From Serratia nematodiphila DZ0503SBS1 (GTDB taxonomy: Bacteria > Pseudomonadota > Gammaproteobacteria > Enterobacterales > Enterobacteriaceae), in assembly GCF_000738675.1 (NCBI RefSeq), contig NZ_JPUX01000001.1:4278001-4342000 (forward strand): a stretch of 64,000 nucleotides of DNA. Direction: 5' to 3'. The first letter of the stretch is position 1. The number at the start of each line of letters is the position of its first letter. The position numbers were made by a program, and so were the translations under genes. Below the pieces are notes generated by a model. The model was not told where the DNA came from and did not search any database. It worked only from the letters and a program-made list of their open reading frames with translations. Below, one piece after another: positions 53,822-63,853 of the stretch.

Positions 53822-55588
53822 ATGAAAAAAACCAGACAGCAACAGTTAACCCGTTGGCTTAAAACCCAGAGTTCGTTGGCGCAGCGTTGGCTGCGCCTTT
53901 CCATGCTGTTGGGGCTGTTCAGCGGCCTGCTGATCGTGGCGCAGGCGTGGCTGCTGGCCAGCCTGCTGCACGCCCTGATCATCGAACATACCCCACGCGA
54001 ACAGCTGCTCCCTTCGTTTATCTGGCTGGCCGCCGCGTTCGCATTGCGGGCGCTGTTGAGCTGGCTGCGGGAGCGGGTCGGTTTCCAGTGTGGCCAGGTG
54101 ATCCGTCAGCGCATGCGCCAGCAGGTGCTGGATAAGCTGCAGCAGCTCGGCCCGGCCTGGATCCAGGGCAAACCGGCGGGCAGTTGGGCCAGCATCATCG
54201 TCGAGCAGATCGAGGATATGCAGGACTATTACTCGCACTATCTGCCGCAGATGTATCTGGCGGTCTTCATCCCGCTGCTGATCCTGATCGCCGTTTTCCC
54301 GATCAATTGGGCCGCCGGTTTGATTCTGTTGGCGACCGCGCCGCTGATCCCGCTGTTCATGGCGCTGGTCGGTATGGGGGCCGCCGACGCCAACCGCCGC
54401 AACTTCGTCGCACTGGCGCGATTGAGCGGCAACTTCCTCGACCGCCTGCGCGGCCTGGACACTCTGCGGCTGTTTGACCGCGCGCAGGCCGAAACCGCGC
54501 AGATCGCCAAATCCTCCGAAGACTTCCGCAGCCGCACCATGGAAGTGCTGCGCATGGCCTTCCTCTCTTCCGGCGTGCTGGAGTTCTTCGCCTCGATTTC
54601 CATCGCCGTGGTGGCGGTGTACTTCGGTTTTTCCTACCTCGGCGAACTCAATTTCGGCAGCTACGGCCTCGGCGTAACGCTGTTTTCCGGTTTTCTGGTG
54701 CTGATTCTGGCGCCGGAGTTCTTCCAACCGCTGCGCGATCTCGGCACCTTCTACCATGCCAAGGCGCAGGCGGTCGGCGCGGCGGAAGCGCTGGAAACCT
54801 TCCTCAGCGCCGAAGGCGAGCAGATGGGCAACGGCACGCGGCAGCTGCCCGCCGATCAACCGCTGACGCTGCAGGCGAACGCGTTGGAAATCCTGTCGCC
54901 GAACGGCGTGCTGCTGGCCGGGCCGCTGAGTTTCACCCTGCAACCGCAACAGCGCGTGGCGCTGGTCGGGCTGAGCGGCGCCGGCAAAAGTTCGCTGCTC
55001 AATCTGCTGCTCGGCTTTCTGCCCTACCGTGGGTCGTTGACCGTCAACGGCGTCGAGCTGCGTGAACTGTCCGCAGAAAACTGGAGGCAACAGTTGAGCT
55101 GGGTAGGGCAAAACCCGCACCTGCCGGCGCAAACCTTGCGCGCCAATATTCTGCTGGGCTGCCCGCAGGCCGACGAAGCGCAGCTGCAGCAGGCAGTGGA
55201 GCTCGCCTACGTCAGCGAACTGTTACCGTATCTGCCGCAGGGGCTCGACACCGAAGTGGGCGACAACGCCGCCCGCCTGTCGGTCGGCCAGGCGCAGCGC
55301 GTGGCGGTCGCCCGGGCGCTGATCGGCCCGCGCCGCTTGCTGCTGCTGGATGAACCGGCCGCCAGCCTCGATGCCCATAGCGAACAACGGGTGATGCAGG
55401 CGTTGAATGCCGCTTCACATCAGCAAACCACCCTGCTGGTGACGCACCAGTTGGAAGATACCGAAGACTACGATCAGATTTGGGTGATGGATAACGGGCG
55501 CATCGTGCAACAGGGCGATTATGCCACCCTCAGCGCCCAGCCGGGCCTGTTCGCCACTCTGATCGCCCACCGTCGCGGGGAGCTTTAA
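53822..55588 (+). CDS. cydD: Heterodimeric ABC exporter subunit CydD
   Basis: With CydC exports cysteine and glutathione to the periplasm and is needed to assemble cytochrome bd. 588 residues, the E. coli length: six membrane helices (about 20-320) and an ATPase domain with Walker A GLSGAGKSS, signature LSVGQAQRVAVARAL (S-V instead of S-G), Walker B LLLLDEPAASLD. The ATG has no strong Shine-Dalgarno. Two bases separate its stop from cydC. Here it is cut off from trxB by the LysR-GST pair. Confidence 0.96.
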   Translation: MKKTRQQQLTRWLKTQSSLAQRWLRLSMLLGLFSGLLIVAQAWLLASLLHALIIEHTPREQLLPSFIWLAAAFALRALLSWLRERVGFQCGQVIRQRMRQQVLDKLQQLGPAWIQGKPAGSWASIIVEQIEDMQDYYSHYLPQMYLAVFIPLLILIAVFPINWAAGLILLATAPLIPLFMALVGMGAADANRRNFVALARLSGNFLDRLRGLDTLRLFDRAQAETAQIAKSSEDFRSRTMEVLRMAFLSSGVLEFFASISIAVVAVYFGFSYLGELNFGSYGLGVTLFSGFLVLILAPEFFQPLRDLGTFYHAKAQAVGAAEALETFLSAEGEQMGNGTRQLPADQPLTLQANALEILSPNGVLLAGPLSFTLQPQQRVALVGLSGAGKSSLLNLLLGFLPYRGSLTVNGVELRELSAENWRQQLSWVGQNPHLPAQTLRANILLGCPQADEAQLQQAVELAYVSELLPYLPQGLDTEVGDNAARLSVGQAQRVAVARALIGPRRLLLLDEPAASLDAHSEQRVMQALNAASHQQTTLLVTHQLEDTEDYDQIWVMDNGRIVQQGDYATLSAQPGLFATLIAHRRGEL

Positions 55589-55590
55589 TC

Positions 55591-57330
55591 ATGCGCGTTT
55601 TGCTGCCGTTTTTGGCGTTGTATCGCCGCCATAGCCTGCTGATTAGCCTGGGCATCCTTTTGGCGATCGTCACCCTGCTGGCCAGCATCGGCCTGCTGGC
55701 GCTCTCCGGCTGGTTCCTGGCCGCCTCTTCGCTGGCCGGATTGGCGGGCCTGCTGACCTTCAACTATATGTTGCCGGCCGCCGGCGTGCGCGGCGCGGCG
55801 ATCTTCCGCACCGCCGGGCGCTACGCCGAGCGCGTGGTCAGCCACGACGCCACCTTCCGCGTGCTGTCGCACCTGCGGGTGTTCACCTTCAGCAAGATCC
55901 TGCCGCTGACGCCGGGCGGCATCGCCCGTTTCCGCCAGGCCGACCTGCTCAATCGCCTGGTGGCGGACGTGGACACGCTGGATCACCTTTATCTGCGGGT
56001 GATCTCGCCGCTGATCAGCGCGGCGGTGGTGATCCTGGTGGTCACCTACGGCCTGAGCTGGCTGGATCCTGCGCTCGCCCTGACGCTGGGCGGCATACTG
56101 TTGCTGCTGTTGCTGCTGGTGCCGCCGGTGTTCTATCGCGCCGGCAAACCGATCGGCGGGCAACTCACCGCCCTGCGCGGCCAATACCGCACCGACCTGA
56201 CCGCCTGGCTGCAGGGGCAGGCGGAGCTGGTGGTGTTCGGCGCCGTCAACGACTTCCGCCAGACGCTGAACGCCACCGAACAGCTGTGGCAACGCCGCCA
56301 GTGGCAGCAAGCCTCGCTGAGCGGCAAGGCGCAGGCGCTGATGATCCTCGCCAGCGGGCTGACGGTGACGCTGCTGCTGTGGCTGACCGCCGCCGGCATC
56401 GGCGGCGATACCCAACCCGGCGCGCTGATCGCGCTGTTTGTCTTCGCCGCGCTGGCGTCGTTCGAAGCGCTGATGCCGGTGGCCGGCGCCTTCCAGCACC
56501 TCGGCCAGGTGATCGCCTCCGCCACGCGGGTCAAACAGATCATCGATCGCCAGCCGGAAGTCTCCTTCCCTGCCACCGGTCCGGCCGCCGCCGACCGGGC
56601 TCAGCTTAGCCTGCGGCAGTTGAGTTTCACCTACCCCGATCAGCCGCAGCCGGTACTGCGCGACGTCACGCTCGAGGTCGCGGCCGGCGAACACATCGCC
56701 TTGCTCGGCCGCACCGGCTGCGGCAAGTCCACCCTGCTGCAGCTGCTGACCCGCGCCTGGCGCACCGACGGCGGAAAAATTCTGCTCAACGGCGAACCGC
56801 TGGAAGATTATGATGAAACCACGCTGCGTCGAATGACCACGGTCGTCAGCCAGCGAGTGCATATCTTCAGCGATACGCTGCGGGAAAACCTGCGGCTGGC
56901 CGCACCGGATGCCGGCGACGCTCGCCTGAGCGAGGTGTTGCAGCAGGTGGGGCTCGGCAAATTGCTGGACAGCGACGGCGGGCTGAACGCCTGGCTGGGG
57001 GAAGGCGGCCGGCAGCTGTCCGGCGGCGAACAGCGCCGGCTGGGCATCGCCCGCGCGCTGCTGCACCCTGCCCCGCTGCTGTTGCTTGACGAACCGACCG
57101 AAGGGCTGGACGCCGAGACCGAGCAGCAGATCCTGGCGCTGCTGCGCCGGCATTGTCAGGGCAAGACGCTGATCCTGGTGACGCACCGCCTGTACGGCCT
57201 GGAGCATCTCGATCGCATTTGCGTAATGGATGACGGCCAAATTGTCGAACAGGGCGATCACGCCACCCTAATGCGCCAGCAGGGCCGCTATGCCCGCTTT
57301 CGCAACCGTATCAGCAACCTGGCGCCGTAA
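55591..57330 (+). CDS. cydC: Heterodimeric ABC exporter subunit CydC
   Basis: Partner of CydD. 579 residues with six membrane helices and an ATPase domain with Walker A GRTGCGKST, signature LSGGEQRRLGIARALL, Walker B LLLLDEPTEGLD and the switch histidine in VTHRLYGLEH. CydC binds haem in E. coli, which modulates the transporter. Two bases after cydD; aat follows after 29 bases, so cydDC-aat may share a transcript. Confidence 0.96.
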   Translation: MRVLLPFLALYRRHSLLISLGILLAIVTLLASIGLLALSGWFLAASSLAGLAGLLTFNYMLPAAGVRGAAIFRTAGRYAERVVSHDATFRVLSHLRVFTFSKILPLTPGGIARFRQADLLNRLVADVDTLDHLYLRVISPLISAAVVILVVTYGLSWLDPALALTLGGILLLLLLLVPPVFYRAGKPIGGQLTALRGQYRTDLTAWLQGQAELVVFGAVNDFRQTLNATEQLWQRRQWQQASLSGKAQALMILASGLTVTLLLWLTAAGIGGDTQPGALIALFVFAALASFEALMPVAGAFQHLGQVIASATRVKQIIDRQPEVSFPATGPAAADRAQLSLRQLSFTYPDQPQPVLRDVTLEVAAGEHIALLGRTGCGKSTLLQLLTRAWRTDGGKILLNGEPLEDYDETTLRRMTTVVSQRVHIFSDTLRENLRLAAPDAGDARLSEVLQQVGLGKLLDSDGGLNAWLGEGGRQLSGGEQRRLGIARALLHPAPLLLLDEPTEGLDAETEQQILALLRRHCQGKTLILVTHRLYGLEHLDRICVMDDGQIVEQGDHATLMRQQGRYARFRNRISNLAP

Positions 57331-57359
57331 TCGGCCCGTAGAGGACGCAGAAACCCTGT

Positions 57360-58085
57360 ATGCGCATCGTTAAGCTTTCCCCTCAGTCGCTGGCGTTTCC
57401 CTCGCCTGAGGGCGCCCTGCGCGATCCCAACGGCCTGCTGGCGATCGGCGGCGACCTGACGGCGCCGCGGCTGCTGGCAGCCTACGAGCGCGGCATCTTC
57501 CCCTGGTACTCGCCGGGGGAAGCGATTCTGTGGTGGTCACCCGATCCGCGTGCGGTGCTGTTCCCGGCCGAGTTTCATCTCAACCGCAGCCTGAAACGCT
57601 TTCTGCGCCACGATCCGTTTCGCATCACGCTTAATCACGACTTCGCCTCAGTGATCGCCGCCTGCGCCCACCGGCCGGATGAAGGCACCTGGATCGGCCC
57701 GGAGGTACAGCGCGCCTATCAACATCTTCATCGCCTCGGCTACGCGCACTCGGTGGAGGTATGGCAGGATGATCAACTGGTCGGCGGCATGTACGGCGTA
57801 GCGCAAGGCGCGTTGTTCTGCGGCGAATCGATGTTCAGCCGCGTCACCAACGCCTCAAAATGCGCATTGATGGCCTTTTGCCGCCATTTTGCCGCTTATG
57901 GCGGGGAATTGATTGACTGCCAGGTGCTGAACGCTCACACTGCCCGCCTTGGCGCGCGTGAAATTCCGCGCCGTCAATTTTTGCAGCAGCTCAGCACCCT
58001 TCAACGGCGGCCTTTGGCACCGGCGTGCTGGGCGCCGCAAGTCATATCCCCACAGCCGGTTGAACCGCCCTGCCCAGCAAACTAA
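57360..58085 (+). CDS. aat: Leucyl/phenylalanyl-tRNA-protein transferase
   Basis: N-end-rule enzyme that adds Leu or Phe to proteins with N-terminal Arg or Lys, marking them for ClpS/ClpAP. 241 residues. [74 protein letters not shown] and [10 protein letters not shown] are the family signatures. The C-terminal 20 residues are diverged. Its functional partners clpS and clpA lie 0.5-3 kb downstream on the other strand. Confidence 0.96.
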   Translation: MRIVKLSPQSLAFPSPEGALRDPNGLLAIGGDLTAPRLLAAYERGIFPWYSPGEAILWWSPDPRAVLFPAEFHLNRSLKRFLRHDPFRITLNHDFASVIAACAHRPDEGTWIGPEVQRAYQHLHRLGYAHSVEVWQDDQLVGGMYGVAQGALFCGESMFSRVTNASKCALMAFCRHFAAYGGELIDCQVLNAHTARLGAREIPRRQFLQQLSTLQRRPLAPACWAPQVISPQPVEPPCPAN

Positions 58086-58172
58086 TTGGTGGAAACGGTG
58101 CTATGTTCACCGACACATCTTTACATAATGGGGGTTTTTCGGCATTATCTTGCCGGTTAAAAACTAAGGTAG

Positions 58173-58409
<237 letters not shown>

Positions 58410-58441
58410 TCGGCTCACCGCGCGCCACACGCTGGCGGCAT

Positions 58442-58533
58442 CGAGGATGTAATCCCTCGGGAGCCCTTTCCGTTTACCCCCGCAGCGACGTTACACAACG
58501 GGTTGCAGGTGCGCAGGTAAACTGAGAGGGCTC
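58442..58533. ncRNA. Structured element between infA and clpA, unknown
   Basis: A 73-base unit at 58461-58533 shows four nested stems: GAGCCCT/AGGGCTC, GTTTACC/GGTAAAC, GCA/TGC and CGTT/AACG around an ACAC loop. A separate small stem CGAGG/CCTCG precedes it at 58442-58459. The length equals a tRNA but it lacks the T-arm GTTCRA and a D-arm, so it is not one. It could be the 3' end of the infA transcript, a small RNA or a decayed repeat. Direction unknown. Confidence 0.4.
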
Positions 58534-58565
58534 ACTCGTTTCTGTTATACGGTGAATCTCACCCA

Positions 58566-58599
58566 TAAAAAAAGCGATGCCGAAGCATCGCTTTTTCTT
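58566..58599. terminator. Terminator after clpA (bidirectional)
   Basis: AAAGCGATGC-CGAA-GCATCGCTTT with A-runs to the left and TTTTCTTT to the right. Confidence 0.9.
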
Positions 58600-58614
58600 T
58601 GCCTGAAGGCGGCC

Positions 58615-60894
58615 TTAGTGCACCGCGCCCTCGTCCGCTTTGCGCTTGGCGGCGCTGAGGAAGTGGTAGGTCAGCTGTTTCTTGTCCTTGTCCAGCTCGA
58701 CCTTCACGGAACCGCCGTCCACCAGCGAGCCGAACAGCAACTCGTTGGCCAGCGGTTTCTTCAGGTTCTCCTGCATGACGCGCGCCATCGGACGAGCGCC
58801 CATCGCACGGTCGTAACCCTTCACCGACAGCCAATCGCGCGCTTCGTCGCTCACTTCCAGCGAGACGCCCTTCGCATCCAGCTGCGCCTGCAGTTCGACG
58901 ATAAACTTGTCGACCACCTGCTGGATCACCTCGGTAGACAGATGGTTGAACCAGATGATGTTGTCCAGACGGTTGCGGAACTCCGGCGTAAACACCTTCT
59001 TGATCTCTTCCATCGCGTCGGTGCTGTTGTCCTGCTGCACCAGACCGATCGACTTGCGTTCGGTTTCCCGCACCCCGGCGTTGGTGGTCATCACCAGGAT
59101 CACATTGCGGAAATCCGCCTTGCGGCCGTTGTTATCGGTCAGCGTGCCGTTGTCCATCACCTGCAGCAGCAGGTTGAACACGTCCGGATGCGCTTTCTCG
59201 ATCTCATCGAGCAGCACCACCGCATGCGGATGCTTGATCACCGCATCGGTCAGCAGCCCGCCCTGATCGTAACCGACGTAGCCCGGAGGCGCGCCGATCA
59301 GGCGGCTGACGGTATGCCGCTCCATGTACTCGGACATGTCGAAACGCAGCAGCTCGATATCCATCGCCTTGGCCAACTGTACGGTGACCTCGGTTTTGCC
59401 GACCCCGGTCGGCCCGGCGAACAGGAAGGAACCGACCGGCTTGCGCTCGTGGCCCAGACCGGCGCGGCTCATCTTGATCGCTTCGGTCAGCGCCTCGATC
59501 GCCTGATCCTGGCCGAATACCAGCATCTTCAAGCGATCGCCCAGATTTCTCAGCACGTCGCGATCGCTGGCCGACACGGTTTTCTCCGGGATGCGCGCAA
59601 TGCGCGCCACCACGGATTCGATATCGGCCACGTTGACGGTTTTCTTGCGCTTGCTGGCCGGCATCAACCGGCTGCGGGCGCCCGCCTCGTCGATCACGTC
59701 GATCGCCTTGTCCGGCAGATGACGATCGTTGATGTATTTCACCGACAGCTCCACCGCGGCGCGGATCGCTTTGGCGGTATAACGCACGTCGTGGTGCGCT
59801 TCATACTTGGCCTTCAGGCCGTTGATGATCTGAACGGTCTCTTCCGCCGTCGGTTCGGTGATATCGATCTTCTGGAAGCGGCGCGCCAAAGCGCGATCCT
59901 TTTCGAAGATGTTGCTGAACTCCTGGTAGGTGGTCGAGCCGATCACCCGGATCTTGCCGCTCGACAGCAGCGGTTTGATCAGGTTGGCGGCATCCACTTG
60001 CCCACCGGAAGCCGCACCGGCGCCGATGATGGTGTGAATTTCATCGATGAACAGGATGCTGTTCTGATCCTGTTCCAGCTGCTTAAGCAGCGCCTTGAAG
60101 CGCTTCTCGAAGTCGCCGCGGTATTTGGTGCCGGCCAGCAGTGAACCGATATCCAGCGAATACAGCGTGCAGTCCGCCATCACTTCCGGCACATCGCCCT
60201 GCACGATGCGCCAGGCCAGGCCTTCGGCAATAGCGGTCTTGCCCACGCCGGATTCGCCGACCAGCAGCGGGTTGTTTTTACGACGGCGGCACAGCACCTG
60301 AATCGCGCGCTCCAGCTCACGATCGCGGCCGATCAACGGATCGATGCCGCCCACACGGGCCAACTGATTGAGGTTGGTGGTGAAGTTTTCCATACGGTCT
60401 TCCCCTCCGGACTGCTCTTCGTTCACCGGGTTTTCCGCATTCGGCGCTTGGCCCGGCTCGTCTTTACGCGTGCCATGTGAAATGAAGTTCACCACGTCGA
60501 GACGGCTGACGTCGTGCTTGCGCAGCAGATAGGCCGCCTGTGACTCCTGCTCGCTGAAGATGGCCACCAACACGTTGGCGCCGGACACTTCGCTGCGGCC
60601 GGAAGATTGCACATGGAAGACCGCGCGCTGCAGCACGCGCTGGAAGCTGAGCGTCGGCTGAGTGTCGCGCTCTTCTTCGCCGGCGGGCAGCGTCGGTGTG
60701 GTTTGTTCGATGAAGGCTTCCAGCTCCTGGCGCAACGCGGCCAGATCCACCGTACATGCCTCGAGCGCTTCTCGCGCGGCAGGGTTGCTCAGCAACGCCA
60801 GCAACAGGTGCTCCACGGTCATAAACTCGTGTCTGTGCTCACGCGCCCTGGCGAAAGCCATGTTGAGACTGAGTTCCAGTTCTTGATTGAGCAT
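58615..60894 (-). CDS. clpA: ATP-dependent protease ATP-binding subunit ClpA
   Basis: AAA+ unfoldase that feeds substrates to ClpP. 759 residues. N-domain (1-140) that docks ClpS; D1 with Walker A GESGVGKT and Walker B ILFIDEIHTIIGAGAA; D2 with Walker A GPTGVGKT and Walker B VLLDEIEKAHPD; the ClpP-binding loop IGL is seen in RKSIGLVQQ. Start MLNQELELSLN at 60892-60894 with GGAGG six bases upstream; a GTG two codons earlier is in frame. It lies 27 bases after clpS, one unit. Confidence 0.97.
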   Translation of the reverse strand: MLNQELELSLNMAFARAREHRHEFMTVEHLLLALLSNPAAREALEACTVDLAALRQELEAFIEQTTPTLPAGEEERDTQPTLSFQRVLQRAVFHVQSSGRSEVSGANVLVAIFSEQESQAAYLLRKHDVSRLDVVNFISHGTRKDEPGQAPNAENPVNEEQSGGEDRMENFTTNLNQLARVGGIDPLIGRDRELERAIQVLCRRRKNNPLLVGESGVGKTAIAEGLAWRIVQGDVPEVMADCTLYSLDIGSLLAGTKYRGDFEKRFKALLKQLEQDQNSILFIDEIHTIIGAGAASGGQVDAANLIKPLLSSGKIRVIGSTTYQEFSNIFEKDRALARRFQKIDITEPTAEETVQIINGLKAKYEAHHDVRYTAKAIRAAVELSVKYINDRHLPDKAIDVIDEAGARSRLMPASKRKKTVNVADIESVVARIARIPEKTVSASDRDVLRNLGDRLKMLVFGQDQAIEALTEAIKMSRAGLGHERKPVGSFLFAGPTGVGKTEVTVQLAKAMDIELLRFDMSEYMERHTVSRLIGAPPGYVGYDQGGLLTDAVIKHPHAVVLLDEIEKAHPDVFNLLLQVMDNGTLTDNNGRKADFRNVILVMTTNAGVRETERKSIGLVQQDNSTDAMEEIKKVFTPEFRNRLDNIIWFNHLSTEVIQQVVDKFIVELQAQLDAKGVSLEVSDEARDWLSVKGYDRAMGARPMARVMQENLKKPLANELLFGSLVDGGSVKVELDKDKKQLTYHFLSAAKRKADEGAVH

Positions 60895-60921
60895 AAGCAC
60901 CTCCCCAATAGATTGCCTTAT

Positions 60922-61242
60922 TCAGGCTTTTTCCAGCGTACAAAGCAACGGATGCTCGTTCTCCCTTGCGTACCGGTTCACATGGACGACTTTGGTTTCC
61001 GCCACCTCGGCGGTGAAAACACCACAGATCGCCTTGCCTTGATAGTGGACCGTGAGCATCAGTTGCGTTGCGCGTTCAATATCATAAGAAAAGAACTTTT
61101 GCAGAACGTCAATCACAAATTCCATCGGTGTGTAATCGTCGTTGTTAAGTATAACTTTATACATAGACGGCGGTTTTACCGCATCGATTTGTTTTTCTTC
61201 GGCCAAGTGTTCAAAGTTTAGCCAGTCGTTGTTATTGCCCAT
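60922..61242 (-). CDS. clpS: ClpA adaptor ClpS
   Basis: N-recognin that binds proteins with N-terminal Leu, Phe, Tyr or Trp and hands them to ClpAP. 106 residues. The ligand pocket is [15 protein letters not shown] and the ClpA-binding face includes [19 protein letters not shown]. The flexible N-terminal arm (first ~25 residues) is present. Divergent from cspD. Confidence 0.97.
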   Translation of the reverse strand: MGNNNDWLNFEHLAEEKQIDAVKPPSMYKVILNNDDYTPMEFVIDVLQKFFSYDIERATQLMLTVHYQGKAICGVFTAEVAETKVVHVNRYARENEHPLLCTLEKA

Positions 61243-61597
61243 CGCTGCTCATCTTCTCTGCTCTGCCCTCTGATATGGGGACAGGTTTCGGTTATTCAAA
61301 GTGGGGATAGTTACTATTTTATCATCTTCGCCATCGTCCCGCCGCACTGTAACGTGCGCAAAAAAACGGGCCAATTGTGACTGAATCGTGGCAATAGCGT
61401 TACCTGCTTCAAACTTTGGTGAACTGCTCCCCGCCGACAAAAGCCGATCCCTTGACGCCCCGATCATTTGCTCTAGAGTGTAAATTCGTGGCTGGTGGTC
61501 TTTTAACCACCCCTTGTCCACCCTGCTACCCGCCCACGGCGGGTGCGAATTCAGTTATTCATCTCACTTAAAATAGCGTTGCGAGGGATGTAAAAGC
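61243..61597. other. 355-base divergent region between clpS and cspD
   Basis: A 90-codon frame on the minus strand (61249-61521) covers most of it but has no ribosome-binding site or recognisable family. A small stem GGTGGT-CTTTTA-ACCACC lies at 61494-61511 in the probable cspD leader. The cspD promoter is listed separately. Confidence 0.5.
61452..61486 (+). promoter_or_regulatory. Probable cspD promoter
   Basis: TTGACG (61452-61457) and TAGAGT (61474-61479) are 16 bases apart, placing the start near 61486 and giving a leader of about 110 nt. In E. coli cspD is induced in stationary phase, not by cold. Confidence 0.55.
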
Positions 61598-61819
61598 ATG
61601 GAGACGGGTACTGTTAAATGGTTTAACAACGCCAAAGGCTTTGGCTTCATCTGCCCAGCCGGCGGTGGCGAAGATATTTTCGCGCATTATTCCACCATCA
61701 AGATGGATGGTTACAGAACGTTGAAGGCAGGCCAGCAGGTCAGCTTCGACGTGCATCAAGGGCCAAAAGGGAACCATGCCAGTCTGATTGTGCCGGTGGA
61801 AAGCGAGGCGCTGTCCTGA
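61598..61819 (+). CDS. cspD: Cold-shock-like protein CspD, replication inhibitor
   Basis: 73-residue CSD protein that in E. coli binds single-stranded DNA as a dimer and inhibits replication in stationary phase. METGTVKWFNNAKGFGFICP with RNP1, EDIFAHYSTI as RNP2 and GPKGNHASLIVPVE are specific for CspD. It keeps its classical place divergent from clpSA. Confidence 0.97.
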   Translation: METGTVKWFNNAKGFGFICPAGGGEDIFAHYSTIKMDGYRTLKAGQQVSFDVHQGPKGNHASLIVPVESEALS

Positions 61820-61859
61820 ACGCCTCCAGCAGCGTCGCGCTGCATTGACCCTGACTGCG

Positions 61860-61896
61860 ATAAAAATGCCAGCCGCCGTGTGACTGGCATTTTTTA
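61860..61896. terminator. Bidirectional terminator between cspD and macB
   Basis: AAAAATGCCAG (61862-61872) and CTGGCATTTTT (61884-61894) form an 11-bp stem with flanking A and T bases, between convergent genes. Confidence 0.92.
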
Positions 61897-61906
61897 TGCC
61901 TTTTAC

Positions 61907-63853
61907 TTACTCGCGCGCCAGCGCATCGATCGGATTCAGCCGCGCGGCATTGCGCGCCGGCAGATAGCCAAACACCACGCCGATACCGGTGGAACAGAGG
62001 AACGCGCTCAGCAACGCCGCCGGCGGGAAGCTGATCTGCCAGCCCGGCAATACCAACTGCACCGCCAGGCCGATGGCGAACGACAGCGTAATCCCCAGCG
62101 CCCCCCCCACCAGGCAGACCAACACCGCCTCGATCAAGAACTGCTGCAACACGTCGCCGGAACGGGCGCCCACCGCCATGCGGATGCCGATCTCGCGCGT
62201 GCGCTCGGTCACCGACACCAGCATGATGTTCATCACGCCGATGCCGCCGACCACCAGCGAAATCACCGCCACCAGCGTCAGGAACAGCTGCAGCGTGCGG
62301 GTGGTTTTCTCCGCGGTTTGCACCAGACTGTCCATGTTATAGGTGAAAAAGTCCTTCTTGCCGTGGCGCAGCGTCAACAGGCGCGACAGTTGCTGCTCCG
62401 CTTCCTTGCTGTCGTAACCGTCGCGGATGCGCACGGTGATCGAATCGAAATAGCTGTTGCCCATCAGCCGGTTGGCCATGGTGCTGTACGGCACCCACAC
62501 GTTCAGCGTCTTGCTGCTGCCGAACATCGACTGCTTCTCCTTGGCCACGCCGACCACCGTCGCCGGCATGTTGCCCACCAGGATCACTTCCCCCACCACG
62601 TTCTTCTGGTGCGGGAACAGCCGCCGTTGGGTATTGGCGTCAATCACCACCGTTTGCGCCTGCGACTGCACCTGCATCGGATCGATGCCGACGCCCTGGG
62701 TAAAGCTCATGCCGTACACGCGGAAGAACTGCTCGCTGACGCCGTTGACGTTGGCCGCCGCATCAACGTTGCCCAGGCGCAGCCGCATGCTGCTGCTGAT
62801 GCTCGGCGACAGCGCACTGATGTAAGGCTGTTCGCGCAGCGCATCGAGATCGCCGTATTTCAACGATTGCCGGTAGGTCGGATCGTCATCGCCGAAATCC
62901 TTGCCGGGATAGATATCGACAGTATTGGTGCCGATGGATTTGATGTCCGCCAGCACCATCTGCTTGGCGGCGTCGCCGATCACCAGGATCGACACCACCG
63001 AGGCGATGCCGATAATGATGCCGAGCATGGTCAGCGCGGTGCGCATCTTGTTGGCCGCCATCGCGCGCCAGGCCATGATCAGCGCCTCGCGGAAACGGCC
63101 GCCCATCTGCCGCCAGGAAGGCGCCGCGGCGGCCAGCGCCAGCGGCTTAGCCTGCGCATTCTCCTGCGGTGCCGGCCGCGAGTCGGCGATAATCTCGCCG
63201 TCGCGGATCTCGATGATCCGTTCAGCCTGACGCGCCACCGCCGGATCGTGAGTCACCAGGATCACCGTGTGCCCCTGGGCGCACAACTGTTTAAGGATCG
63301 CCATCACCTCTTCGCCGGAGTGGCTGTCCAGCGCGCCGGTCGGCTCATCCGCCAGGATCACCTGCCCGCCGTTCATCAACGCGCGGGCGATACTGACGCG
63401 CTGCTGCTGGCCGCCGGAAAGCTGGCTCGGCCGATAGTTGACGCGCTCCCCCAGCCCCAACCGCCGCAACAGCGCCTCCGCCCGTTCGCGCCGCGCCGCT
63501 TTGCCCAGCCCGGCGTACACCGCCGGCACCTCGACGTTGTGCGCCGCGCTCAGGTGCGGCAGCAGATGGTAGCGTTGAAAGATAAAGCCGAAATGCTCAC
63601 GCCGCAGCTGCGCCAGCGCATCGTCGCTCAGCGTCGCCACATCTTGCCCGGCCACCCGATACACGCCGGCGCTCGGCTTGTCCAGACAGCCGAGAATGTT
63701 CATCAGCGTCGATTTGCCGGAGCCGGAGGCCCCCATGATCGCCACCATTTCACCGGCGTCGATGCTCAGGCTGATCCCCTTCAGCACCTCGACCGTCTGC
63801 TCGCCGGAACGGTAGCTGCGGCGAATGCCGCTCAGCTGCAACAGCGCCGCCAT
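61907..63853 (-). CDS. macB: Macrolide/peptide efflux ABC transporter MacB
   Basis: Inner-membrane mechanotransmission ABC protein that works with MacA and TolC to export macrolides, enterotoxin and haem precursors from the periplasm. 648 residues, the E. coli length. N-terminal ATPase with Walker [10 protein letters not shown] at 41-49, signature LSGGQQQR and Walker [13 protein letters not shown]; helix 1 near residue 275, a large periplasmic domain, and three C-terminal helices ending [18 protein letters not shown]. Its ATG shares a base with the macA stop. Confidence 0.97.
   Translation of the reverse strand: MAALLQLSGIRRSYRSGEQTVEVLKGISLSIDAGEMVAIMGASGSGKSTLMNILGCLDKPSAGVYRVAGQDVATLSDDALAQLRREHFGFIFQRYHLLPHLSAAHNVEVPAVYAGLGKAARRERAEALLRRLGLGERVNYRPSQLSGGQQQRVSIARALMNGGQVILADEPTGALDSHSGEEVMAILKQLCAQGHTVILVTHDPAVARQAERIIEIRDGEIIADSRPAPQENAQAKPLALAAAAPSWRQMGGRFREALIMAWRAMAANKMRTALTMLGIIIGIASVVSILVIGDAAKQMVLADIKSIGTNTVDIYPGKDFGDDDPTYRQSLKYGDLDALREQPYISALSPSISSSMRLRLGNVDAAANVNGVSEQFFRVYGMSFTQGVGIDPMQVQSQAQTVVIDANTQRRLFPHQKNVVGEVILVGNMPATVVGVAKEKQSMFGSSKTLNVWVPYSTMANRLMGNSYFDSITVRIRDGYDSKEAEQQLSRLLTLRHGKKDFFTYNMDSLVQTAEKTTRTLQLFLTLVAVISLVVGGIGVMNIMLVSVTERTREIGIRMAVGARSGDVLQQFLIEAVLVCLVGGALGITLSFAIGLAVQLVLPGWQISFPPAALLSAFLCSTGIGVVFGYLPARNAARLNPIDALARE

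Noticed and set aside
58461..58533. tRNA gene between infA and clpA
   Set aside because: Right size and a 7-bp end stem, but no GTTCRA T-loop, D-arm or anticodon arm on either strand.
61249..61521. 90-codon minus frame between clpS and cspD
   Set aside because: Covers the cspD promoter, lacks a ribosome-binding site, no family resemblance.
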